Positions 1 to 5,407 of a stretch of 5,407 bases of DNA are shown here, in pieces. The position numbers were made by a program, and so were the translations under genes. The notes below the pieces were generated by a model. It saw only the letters and a list, made by a program, of their open reading frames with translations. It was not told the DNA's origin and made no database searches. Numbering within the stretch: the stretch's first letter is position 1; each line of letters starts with the position of its first letter. This stretch comes from Candidatus Peregrinibacteria bacterium (GTDB taxonomy: Bacteria > Patescibacteria > Gracilibacteria > UM-FILTER-43-11), in NCBI GenBank assembly GCA_030620215.1, contig JAUXFE010000052.1, positions 1 through 5,407 on the forward strand, given 5' to 3'.

Positions 1-9
1 CGTGCTTCG

Positions 10-76
10 CTGTTGTCCTATTTTATTGTGATAGGGTTTATTACTAATAACTAATAACAATACAATGGGACAACAG
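10..76. repeat. Long imperfect inverted repeat / stem-loop
   Basis: The arm at 10-18 (CTGTTGTCC) is exactly complementary to 68-76 (GGACAACAG). Pairing continues inward through a T.G wobble (19/67) and three A-T pairs (20-22 with 64-66), then one mismatch (23/63), then six more pairs (24-29 TATTGT with 57-62 ACAATA). This gives an interrupted stem of about 19 pairs around a 27-nt AT-rich loop. The loop side contains an exact tandem heptamer (CTAATAA twice, 44-57) that overlaps the right arm. There is no T-run on either side, so it is not a textbook intrinsic terminator, although it lies 67 bases beyond the stop of the minus-strand transporter. It could be a small repetitive element or a structured 3' region. 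No flanking target-site duplication is visible. Confidence 0.5.
44..57. repeat. Tandem heptamer CTAATAA x2
   Basis: Two exact, adjacent copies of CTAATAA are followed by a degenerate third unit (CAATACA). The 7-bp period is the same as in the repeats at 1325-1345 and 4254-4288, although the unit sequence differs. Confidence 0.5.
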
Positions 77-80
77 TAAT

Positions 81-92
81 CCGCCACGGCGG
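81..92. repeat. Small GC-rich hairpin
   Basis: CCGCC (81-85) and GGCGG (88-92) are perfect inverted arms around a 2-base centre; as RNA this would probably form four pairs with a 4-base loop. It stands out as GC-rich in AT-rich surroundings and lies about 50 bases downstream of the minus-strand transporter stop. It could help end that transcript, but no U-tract follows it on the minus strand (ATTACTGTTG), so a terminator role is not shown. Confidence 0.4.
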
Positions 93-94
93 AG

Positions 95-128
95 AACACG
101 AGCCACAGTGAAACACGAGCCACAGGAG
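95..128. repeat. 17-bp direct repeat pair with CACGA core
   Basis: AACACGAGCCACAG occurs exactly at 95-108 and again at 112-125, giving two adjacent 17-bp units (95-111 and 112-128) that differ only in the last three bases. A further ACACGAA lies at 136-142, touching the transporter stop codon. The CACGA core is the same as in the heptamer array translated inside the ATPase gene (minus strand of 4254-4288). Confidence 0.55.
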
Positions 129-142
129 CAAGGCGACACGAA

Positions 143-1282
143 TTATTTTCGTTTCTGTACAATTTTCCCGGCTTTCCATTTATTTGATTCCCCTAACACT
201 TTTTTGTATTCCAGCTTATAAATATGCAGAAATGAGAGAGTTAAAGTAAGTACAAAAGGACCAAACAATAAACCTTTAATACCAAATGCAAAGGCACCGC
301 CAATTAACACAATGAGGACGGCAAGTGGGTGTAAGGCTGTCTTGGCTCCTATTAGAAATGGTTTTATGAAGTTATCCGCTGTACCGACAATCGCTATACA
401 CCAAATCGCTAACAACAAAGCCATAATCCAGTGACCTCCCACTCCCACAGCTATTACTGCGGGCACCCATACCACAGCTGTTCCTATATAGGGTAACGGG
501 GAGAATAAAGCGGCAATTGCGCCCCAGAATGCGGCGTTTGAAATTCCTGCAACGGAAAAACCAATTCCCACCAAAAAACCCTGAATAATAGCCGCGCCAA
601 AAATCCCATAAATTATTCCGTAACTGAGGTTGTGTAACTTATTAAATAATTCCCTTCTATATTCTTTTGATAACGGGATAAGTGAATAGATGTAATCAAC
701 TAATCTGTTTCCATCCCGAAGCAGATAAAACATAATAATTAAAAATACGATAGTATGTATCAGAATTGCTGAAAGATGTTTGAGAATATTTGTAGTCTGT
801 CCAAGCAAAAAACTGCTTATGTTCCCAATAAGATCACCTGCTGTTTTTAGAATATCGGATGTAGAAATCGGGGCAGATGCTATAAATGCTTCAATCCTTT
901 CACTAAATGGAAGAAGCTGAATAATTTTAGATATAGAAGTTACATCTTTACCCGCAACTAATACATTGATTTTATCGCTGATCGTTACATATGCGTCTGT
1001 CGCCTGACCAGCTATAAAAAATATAAATAAAGCAAATGGGAGCAGAATAATAATCGCAACCAAGAGCAGGGATATAAGAGCTGAAAGTGAACGCGGTATG
1101 TGAATTTTTTTATTTAAAAGTTTGTGGACCGGATATACTGCTGTAACAATGATCGCCGCTATCAAAAGATCCGCTACAAAAGGCGAAACAAACATTAAAA
1201 GCACTATTATTAAAAGCAGTAATACCCCAAGCATAAAATACTTTTGGATACCTGCAACTGTTTCATGTTTTTTTGTTGGCAT
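143..1282 (-). CDS. AI-2E family transporter (PerM/TqsA-like membrane protein)
   Basis: This is a polytopic inner-membrane protein of the AI-2E transporter family (relatives TqsA/YdgG, PerM, YdiK). Members have been linked to export of small signals or to Na+/H+ exchange, so the substrate cannot be named from sequence. From ATG at 1282 it has 379 residues, usual for the family. Two hydrophobic spans lie near the N-terminus, then a third, a long soluble stretch, and a C-terminal membrane bundle. The family signature is clear near the C-terminus: D303-N304-F-I-K-P, L317-H-P-L, then V-L-I-V-L-I-G-G and F-G-I-K-G-L-L-F-G-P. A TTG at 1312 would add 10 residues. I prefer the ATG because a GATAAT (minus strand of 1299-1304) could be a -10 element between the two starts and because ATG is the commoner codon; neither start has a Shine-Dalgarno. 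The gene is divergent from the propeller gene. The family call is secure and the substrate unknown. Confidence 0.95.
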   Translation of the reverse strand: MPTKKHETVAGIQKYFMLGVLLLLIIVLLMFVSPFVADLLIAAIIVTAVYPVHKLLNKKIHIPRSLSALISLLLVAIIILLPFALFIFFIAGQATDAYVTISDKINVLVAGKDVTSISKIIQLLPFSERIEAFIASAPISTSDILKTAGDLIGNISSFLLGQTTNILKHLSAILIHTIVFLIIMFYLLRDGNRLVDYIYSLIPLSKEYRRELFNKLHNLSYGIIYGIFGAAIIQGFLVGIGFSVAGISNAAFWGAIAALFSPLPYIGTAVVWVPAVIAVGVGGHWIMALLLAIWCIAIVGTADNFIKPFLIGAKTALHPLAVLIVLIGGAFAFGIKGLLFGPFVLTLTLSFLHIYKLEYKKVLGESNKWKAGKIVQKRK

Positions 1283-1321
1283 GTTTATTTTGTTATTTAT
1301 TATCGCTATCAAGATACAACA

Positions 1322-1392
1322 AAAATGTTAAATGATAAATGTTTCTGCCAGAGGTAGATCTTCCTCTGGAGGAAAATGTTAAGTAATAAATG
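1322..1392. repeat. 20-bp direct repeats flanking a palindrome
   Basis: The stretch 1322-1341 is repeated at 1373-1392 with 18 of 20 bases identical; both begin AAAATGTTAA and end ATAAATG. The offset is 51 bp, and the 22-bp near-palindrome at 1348-1369 lies between them. Each copy is itself roughly heptameric (ATGTTAA ATGATAA ATG in the first, ATGTTAA GTAATAA ATG in the second). The whole unit sits in the divergent intergenic region, upstream of the promoter at 1402-1430. Confidence 0.6.
1348..1369. promoter_or_regulatory. Near-perfect 22-bp palindrome, possible operator or hairpin
   Basis: The arms CCAGAGG (1348-1354) and CCTCTGG (1363-1369) are perfect inverted repeats. The centre contains AGATCT, slightly off the dyad axis, so there is one T/T mismatch. 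The site lies between the divergent transporter and propeller genes, about 33 bp upstream of the propeller -35 element. This would suit a dimeric regulator acting on either gene, or a hairpin in a minus-strand leader. There is no T-tract, so it is not a typical terminator. Regulatory function is inferred from position and symmetry only. Confidence 0.4.
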
Positions 1393-1401
1393 ATTTAACC
1401 C

Positions 1402-1430
1402 TTGTTTTAAGCCAAAAAGTGTGATATAAT
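1402..1430 (+). promoter_or_regulatory. Sigma-70-type promoter for the propeller gene
   Basis: TATAAT at 1425-1430 is a perfect -10 hexamer and is preceded by TG at the extended -10 position (1422-1423). TTGTTT at 1402-1407 lies exactly 17 bp upstream and matches the TTG of a -35 consensus. Transcription would begin near 1437. This rules out the in-frame TTG at 1433 as start codon and leaves ATG 1454, with a leader of about 17 nt that lacks a Shine-Dalgarno sequence. Confidence 0.65.
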
Positions 1431-1453
1431 GATTGGATTTTAATAATAAAACC

Positions 1454-2683
1454 ATGATAAAAGCTACTCGAATTATTATAGCCGTTCTTGTTGCATCAAT
1501 AATTACATCGATTGTATTTGCATATCTCTCTTCAGAAGATGAGCTTTCTCAGATTATAAAAATTAACAGCAGAAGCGGAAAAATAGACCATGCCGATATC
1601 GCTATAAGCCCATTAGGAAAAAGTGTAATGGTCTGGCATGATAAAATAAATAAAAATTATGAAATTTTTTCTCAATCTTTTGGTGAAAATGGAAGTCCAA
1701 CCGGTTTTCCTTCTATGGTTAATCATTGTAAAATTTATGACAAAAAAAATCCGCATATCGCTATGGATGAGTGGGGTAATTATGTAGTAGTTTGGCAAAG
1801 CTGGATGCAGGACGGAAGTGGAAGTGGAATTTTCGGACAAAGATTTTTGGCAGATGGCAGAAGGAATGGAGGGGGGTTTAAAATAAATACATACATAATG
1901 GGTAGCCAGGAAAATCCTGTTGTCTCTATGAACGATCAGGGAAATTTTGTAGTAGTTTGGGAAGGTGAAAACAATAATTCTGACAATATTTACGCACAGC
2001 GCTTTAATGCCGATGGGAATAAAGTAGGTAAAGAATTTAGAGTTAATGCATTGGTCAATAAAATTCAAAACAACCCATCTGTCAGCATGAATAACAACAA
2101 CAATATTGTGGTTGTTTGGCAGAGCCAAGTTGATTCAAATTGGGATATCTACAGCAACAAATTTGGCTGGAGTGAAGAAGTTGAATCAGTAAATGACATT
2201 CTTATTAACAAAACAATTAATTTTGATCAAACAAACCCAATTATAACAACTATAAGTAAGAGTCAGTTTATGGTTGTATGGGAAAACGTCAGTCAGCATG
2301 AAATTTTAGACAGCATGCTTAAAAACTTAAATGGTCAGATTTTAAGTAATACCGGTATGAAATCCGGAAATGAGATTGAAATAACCGAACCTATTTTTGG
2401 TCATCAGATGAACTTCGATATTGTTCAAATTGCATATAATGAGCTTCTTGTTGTTTGGCAAAATTATGAAAAATTAGCGCAAATCTCAGATTGGCATATT
2501 TTTGGACAAAGTTTAACAACAAGCGGTATTCCAAATGGTGATCCATTTATGATAAGCACTGACAATGTTGAAGCTAAAAATTGGAATCAAGATCCTGCCA
2601 TTGTCTCAAATGAAAATGGTAATATAAAAATACTTTGGATCAATTCAGATAAAGAAAAAAATGAGATTCATTTAAAAAAATAA
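1454..2683 (+). CDS. Exported repeat protein, probable seven-bladed beta-propeller
   Basis: This 409-residue protein has no recognisable enzyme motif. Residues 1-25 form a basic start followed by a hydrophobic segment ending V-F-A (21-23), either a cleavable signal peptide or a membrane anchor, so the rest should be extracytoplasmic. The remainder is a repeat of the form NPxVSMNxxGNFVVVWQS, D/N-rich turn, IYxQRF, xxDG, GxEFxVN. The conserved Trp recurs at W61, W114, W169, W222, W276, W335 and W395, spacings of 53-60 residues. Units 2 and 3 fit best; units 5-7 are degenerate. The last unit stops after its first strands, while residues 32-38 (SQIIKIN) look like the missing final strand, as in propellers closed by pairing N- and C-terminal strands. 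Similar repeats occur in large bacterial surface proteins, so binding or adhesion is plausible but inferred. No cell-wall sorting motif is seen. The start follows from the promoter position; a TTG at 1433 would add 7 residues. The gene is AT-rich relative to the flanking genes. Confidence 0.88.
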   Translation: MIKATRIIIAVLVASIITSIVFAYLSSEDELSQIIKINSRSGKIDHADIAISPLGKSVMVWHDKINKNYEIFSQSFGENGSPTGFPSMVNHCKIYDKKNPHIAMDEWGNYVVVWQSWMQDGSGSGIFGQRFLADGRRNGGGFKINTYIMGSQENPVVSMNDQGNFVVVWEGENNNSDNIYAQRFNADGNKVGKEFRVNALVNKIQNNPSVSMNNNNNIVVVWQSQVDSNWDIYSNKFGWSEEVESVNDILINKTINFDQTNPIITTISKSQFMVVWENVSQHEILDSMLKNLNGQILSNTGMKSGNEIEITEPIFGHQMNFDIVQIAYNELLVVWQNYEKLAQISDWHIFGQSLTTSGIPNGDPFMISTDNVEAKNWNQDPAIVSNENGNIKILWINSDKEKNEIHLKK

Positions 2684-2743
2684 ATGATCCTAAGAAATTA
2701 ATTTTCTTCTGGTTTTGGAAATAATTAATTAACCTCAATATCT

Positions 2744-3088
2744 ATGAAACCTTCAGAAGAGCCACAAAATGAACCAGATACTAAAGAAAGAATTGCCGAA
2801 GTTATACCTGATGTCATAGACGCCGAATCGGGGATCGATCTTTTAGATATATTAAGTAATACAAATCTCAGTTTTGAAACTGATCCTGTTTCTGGAAATT
2901 TGCTTATTTGTCCTGTTGGTGCTTCTAGTAAAAGCAGATCGCAACTACAGGTCGAATTGAATTATAAAAGTGGTGAAAAGGAAATTTTAGATGGCAAAGA
3001 GATAATGACAGGTGGTGCCTGGGAAATACCACACGAAAAAGCCCAATCAATTAGTGGTGTTAGTTTACAAATAAGAAATTTGGAATAA
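2744..3088 (+). CDS. Hypothetical protein, small and acidic N-terminally
   Basis: I do not recognise this 114-residue protein. The first 45 or so residues are hydrophilic and rich in Glu, Asp and Pro (E-E-P-Q-N-E-P-D), with a likely short amphipathic helix around I-D-L-L-D-I-L. The rest alternates polar and hydrophobic residues with Gly/Asp turns (LQVELNY, KEILDGKEI, VSLQIRNL), suggesting a small beta-rich domain. There is no signal peptide, membrane span, Cys pair or metal motif, so it is probably cytoplasmic. ATG 2744 is the first usable start, because an in-frame TAA lies at 2726-2728. There is no Shine-Dalgarno. It follows the propeller gene on the same strand after 60 bases with no clear promoter or strong terminator between, so co-transcription is possible. 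It ends 35 bases before the stop of the convergent ATPase gene. Codon-like periodicity and intergenic placement support it as real, with moderate certainty. Confidence 0.7.
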   Translation: MKPSEEPQNEPDTKERIAEVIPDVIDAESGIDLLDILSNTNLSFETDPVSGNLLICPVGASSKSRSQLQVELNYKSGEKEILDGKEIMTGGAWEIPHEKAQSISGVSLQIRNLE

Positions 3089-3123
3089 TTTCTATAGTGA
3101 TGGGTGAATATGTTGCAGGTAGC

Positions 3124-5407
3124 CTATTCGACAGCCAGTCGGTTTTTTAATTTATAAGCCTCGTGCCAGATCAAGAAAACCAATGCGCCGATTAATGGAT
3201 ATATAATGTCGGCTCTGCTTAACGAATCAAAGCCAAACCATATAGCGATGGATGGGATGTAGATAAGGAGTGAGATGGCGACTAGTGAGATGACAAATGA
3301 TCCCCAGAGCTGTGGATTGGTGAATAGATAAGAAGTGAATATGGTTCTGCTTGTTCGGCGTGAGAGGATGTTGATGAATTGGCAGAAGATAATACCTGTG
3401 TATGCGGCGGCACGTGCGGACTCGATAGTGCCTGTGCCGAATTTATAGACCATTACAAAAGAAAAGAATCCTGCCGCCCCCATCCAGAATCCATAAAAAA
3501 TCAAGTTGAGCAGACTCGAACGATTGATGATGTGCTCATTCAAATCGCGTGGCGGTTGCTCCATTATATGTTTTTCCGCCTTATCGAAAGTAAGAGCTGT
3601 AAGCGGAAGCATTTCACCGACCAGATCGATGGCGAGAATTTGGACAGCGGTAATCGGCGCTGGCAGACCAAAGGCCACCCCGATAAATCCCAGAAGGACA
3701 CAGGCCAACTCACCGTTATTGGATGTTATGGATGAAAGGATTGTCTTTTTAAGATTCTGAAAAATAGTTCTGCCTTCGTGTATAGCAGTTGTAAGCGTAC
3801 GAAAGTTGTCATCAAGTAAAATAATTTCAGATGCTTCCTTGGCTACGTCTGAACCCATTTTGCCCATAGCTACACCTATGTCGGACTTTTTAAGGCTCAG
3901 GGTGTCGTTTACCCCATCACCCGTAACTGCGACAGTGTCGCCCATTTCTTTCAAAAGGGACACTATGCGGTATTTGTCCTGAGGCGATACGCGGGAGAAA
4001 ATTAGAGATTTGGATTTCAGAATTTTTTTGAGTTTTTTATCACTCATATGTTTAATCTGATCGCCTTCATGAATCGATAATTTTCCATCGCCCTCCATTC
4101 CGATTTTCCCGGCAATCGCCTTTGCTGTTACGGCATCGTCACCCGTTATCATGACTAAGCGGATTTTTGCCGCGTAAGCACTTTGCACTGCTTCTTTAAC
4201 TCCGGCTCTTGGCGGATCTATCATGGCTACGAAACCAGAGAAGGTAAACTTTTTCTCGTGCCTCGTGATTCGTGCCTCGTGATTCGTGAATTCATCATTT
4301 GAAAAATCTCTGTATGCAAGAGCTATAACGCGAAGTGCCTGTTTTGCAAAAGAATCTCCGTCATCCAAAATCTGCTGACGCAATTTATCGGTTAACTGAA
4401 TCTGTTCATTATTCACCTGCACATGAGTGCAACAAGAAAGGACGCTTTCGAGACTACCTTTCATATAACCGATTAATTTACCCTTGTGACGACGAATAAC
4501 AGTCATCCGTTTACGATTGCTATCAAAAGGAAGTTCTTTTACAACTGTAAATCGTTTATCCAGATCATCCGGTTTTAAGCCCGCTTTCATGGCAAGAGGT
4601 GTAAATGCCGCTTCGGTTGGGTCCCCTATCGCATACCAACCTCTATGATGCTTATCGGGAGGTTCCGTGCGACCATTGGACGCCAAAAAACCATCTTCAA
4701 AAAACTGTTTTAAGTTATTAAGAGTTGTTGGACTTACCTTTTTGCCATCTTCTAATATAGAACCTTTTGGATTGTATCCTATGCCTGTTACCTCAAATAT
4801 TCTGCCCTGCAAATAACAATGCGTAATCGTCATCTCGTTCTTTGTGAGCGTACCGGTTTTATCTGTGCATATGACCGTGGTGGAACCGAGTGTTTCTACT
4901 GATGAAAGTTTTTTGACGATAGCATTCTTTCTTGCAAGCCGGCTGACCCCTAAACTAAGAGCGACGGATATCTGGGCTGGCATACCTTGTGGCACACAAG
5001 CGGCCGCCACTCCGATTGCAAAAAGTATGCTGAGATGAACTGTCAGAGTTAAATTTTCACCTCCACCGACATTTAAAAAGAAGTTGATGATAAAAAGACC
5101 CAGAGCGATGACACCGGCTATTTTTGTAAGCGCTTTAGCCAGAATATTCATTTCTTTCTGCAGTGGTGAAAGGCCATGCTTAATGGCTTCACTCGTACGC
5201 GCTATACGACCGATTGCCGTATCCATCCCTGTTCCATAAACCACTCCGTACGCATTTCCCTTTGCCACCGTAATACCCATAAATACCAAATTATCCTGAT
5301 TGGTAAGTGTGGTTTCTTTATGTATGACTAAATCCGCAAATTTTTCCTGAGACACAGATTCACCCGTTAATACAAAATCATTGGTGCTGAAATTTGTGGT
5401 CTCCACC
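3124..5407 (-). CDS. P2-type cation-transporting ATPase (5' end beyond window)
   Basis: This is the C-terminal 760 residues of a P2-type ATPase, which moves cations across the membrane through an Asp-phosphate intermediate. Numbering from the first full codon (5406): A-domain TGES 14-17; M3-M4 with PQGMP 139-143; phosphorylation motif D182-KTGTLT; nucleotide domain with K316-G-S-L-E; DPPR 397-400; TGDD 421-424; TGDGVND 495-501; then six C-terminal membrane spans (M5-M10) ending with a basic tail. All catalytic motifs are intact. About 150-170 N-terminal residues should lie beyond 5407; the GTG at 5406 is almost certainly an internal Val. Ion-site residues differ from the Ca2+ pump SERCA: Gln140 replaces Glu309, Asp594 replaces Asn796, Gly597 replaces Thr799 and Glu598 replaces Asp800. 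Asn563 and Glu566 match Asn768 and Glu771. Ca2+, Na+ or another ion is therefore open. Residues 374-384 are encoded by a heptamer tandem repeat. The gene is convergent with the 114-residue gene. Confidence 0.97.
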   Translation of the reverse strand, partial: VETTNFSTNDFVLTGESVSQEKFADLVIHKETTLTNQDNLVFMGITVAKGNAYGVVYGTGMDTAIGRIARTSEAIKHGLSPLQKEMNILAKALTKIAGVIALGLFIINFFLNVGGGENLTLTVHLSILFAIGVAAACVPQGMPAQISVALSLGVSRLARKNAIVKKLSSVETLGSTTVICTDKTGTLTKNEMTITHCYLQGRIFEVTGIGYNPKGSILEDGKKVSPTTLNNLKQFFEDGFLASNGRTEPPDKHHRGWYAIGDPTEAAFTPLAMKAGLKPDDLDKRFTVVKELPFDSNRKRMTVIRRHKGKLIGYMKGSLESVLSCCTHVQVNNEQIQLTDKLRQQILDDGDSFAKQALRVIALAYRDFSNDEFTNHEARITRHEKKFTFSGFVAMIDPPRAGVKEAVQSAYAAKIRLVMITGDDAVTAKAIAGKIGMEGDGKLSIHEGDQIKHMSDKKLKKILKSKSLIFSRVSPQDKYRIVSLLKEMGDTVAVTGDGVNDTLSLKKSDIGVAMGKMGSDVAKEASEIILLDDNFRTLTTAIHEGRTIFQNLKKTILSSITSNNGELACVLLGFIGVAFGLPAPITAVQILAIDLVGEMLPLTALTFDKAEKHIMEQPPRDLNEHIINRSSLLNLIFYGFWMGAAGFFSFVMVYKFGTGTIESARAAAYTGIIFCQFINILSRRTSRTIFTSYLFTNPQLWGSFVISLVAISLLIYIPSIAIWFGFDSLSRADIIYPLIGALVFLIWHEAYKLKNRLAVE
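4254..4288. repeat. Heptamer tandem array inside the ATPase gene
   Basis: Five consecutive 7-bp units share TCGTG at positions 3-7: TCTCGTG, CCTCGTG, ATTCGTG, CCTCGTG, ATTCGTG. The 14-bp unit at 4261-4274 is repeated exactly at 4275-4288. Read on the coding (minus) strand these are CACGAAT/CACGAGG units encoding T-N-H-E-A-R-I-T-R-H-E (ATPase residues 374-384). They lie in the variable loop between the A-L-A-Y-R strand and the F-T-F-S-G...DPPR segment, and the reading frame is kept. Confidence 0.8.

Noticed and set aside
10..76. Integron attC site or MITE with terminal inverted repeats
   Set aside because: The outer arms GTTGTCC/GGACAAC do not fit the attC core pattern GTTRRRY/RYYYAAC, no integrase or cassette pattern is present, and no target-site duplication flanks the arms.
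143..1282. Evidence for autoinducer-2 quorum sensing
   Set aside because: The family name does not establish the substrate; members have other roles, and no LuxS or Lsr gene is present in the window.
1368..1395. GGAGG followed by ATG and a five-codon reading frame (a possible leader peptide)
   Set aside because: The GGAGG is one arm of the palindrome, its spacing to the ATG is only 3 bases, and the frame lies upstream of the mapped promoter elements.
1433..1453. TTG at 1433 as the start of the propeller gene
   Set aside because: It lies upstream of the predicted transcription start (near 1437), and ATG 1454 gives a normal signal-sequence N-terminus.
1613..2128. Antisense reading frame of 171 codons inside the propeller gene
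   Set aside because: It mirrors the repeat structure of the propeller gene on the other strand and has no independent start signal or recognisable family.
2692..2708. AAGAAA/TTTCTT hairpin after the propeller gene as a terminator
   Set aside because: It has only six A/T-dominated pairs and no distinct U-tract, which is too weak to call.
2720..2725. AATAAT as a -10 element for the 114-residue gene
   Set aside because: No acceptable -35 lies 16-18 bp upstream, and A/T-rich hexamers of this kind are expected by chance here.
1454..3088. Toxin-antitoxin or defence pair formed by the two plus-strand genes
   Set aside because: The first protein is exported and repetitive, the second has no toxin, nuclease or DNA-binding motif, and the sizes and order do not fit such pairs.
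3089..3123. Bidirectional terminator between the convergent genes
   Set aside because: No inverted repeat with a T-tract is visible in these 35 bases.
3379..3760. Overlapping plus-strand reading frames opposite the ATPase gene
   Set aside because: They are the reverse strand of conserved ATPase membrane-segment codons; a conserved protein on the minus strand explains the sequence.

Overview
The window comes from an AT-rich bacterial chromosome, probably of an uncultured lineage. A canonical extended -10 promoter (TATAAT, 1425-1430) indicates a bacterium. Every gene reads through with standard stops (TAA, TAA, TAA, TAG). None of the three complete genes has a visible Shine-Dalgarno sequence, and short heptamer-type repeats are scattered between and inside genes. 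A Patescibacteria (CPR)-like or other candidate-phylum genome would fit, but no marker gene here fixes the phylum.

Layout from left to right. Bases 1-142 are non-coding and hold a long imperfect inverted repeat, a small GC-rich hairpin and short direct repeats. A minus-strand AI-2E (PerM/TqsA-type) membrane transporter follows (143-1282). A divergent intergenic region (1283-1453) carries a 22-bp near-palindrome bracketed by two 20-bp near-identical direct repeats, and then the promoter of the next gene. A plus-strand pair comes next: an exported protein made of about seven repeats of 53-60 residues, probably a seven-bladed beta-propeller (1454-2683), and a 114-residue protein of unknown function (2744-3088). 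The right end is filled by the C-terminal 760 residues of a P2-type cation-transporting ATPase on the minus strand. It converges on the plus-strand pair and runs off the window at 5407.

The two minus-strand genes are ordinary membrane-transport genes. The plus-strand pair between them is clearly more AT-rich (28-33% GC in sampled 60-base lines, against 40-52% in sampled lines of the flanking genes). It may be an accessory pair placed between housekeeping-type neighbours. No shared pathway is evident. I see no phage, CRISPR, transposase, tRNA or rRNA, and no convincing new multi-gene system. The most notable points are a heptamer tandem repeat translated within a surface loop of the ATPase, the unusual cation-site residues of that ATPase, and the palindrome with direct repeats between the divergent genes.
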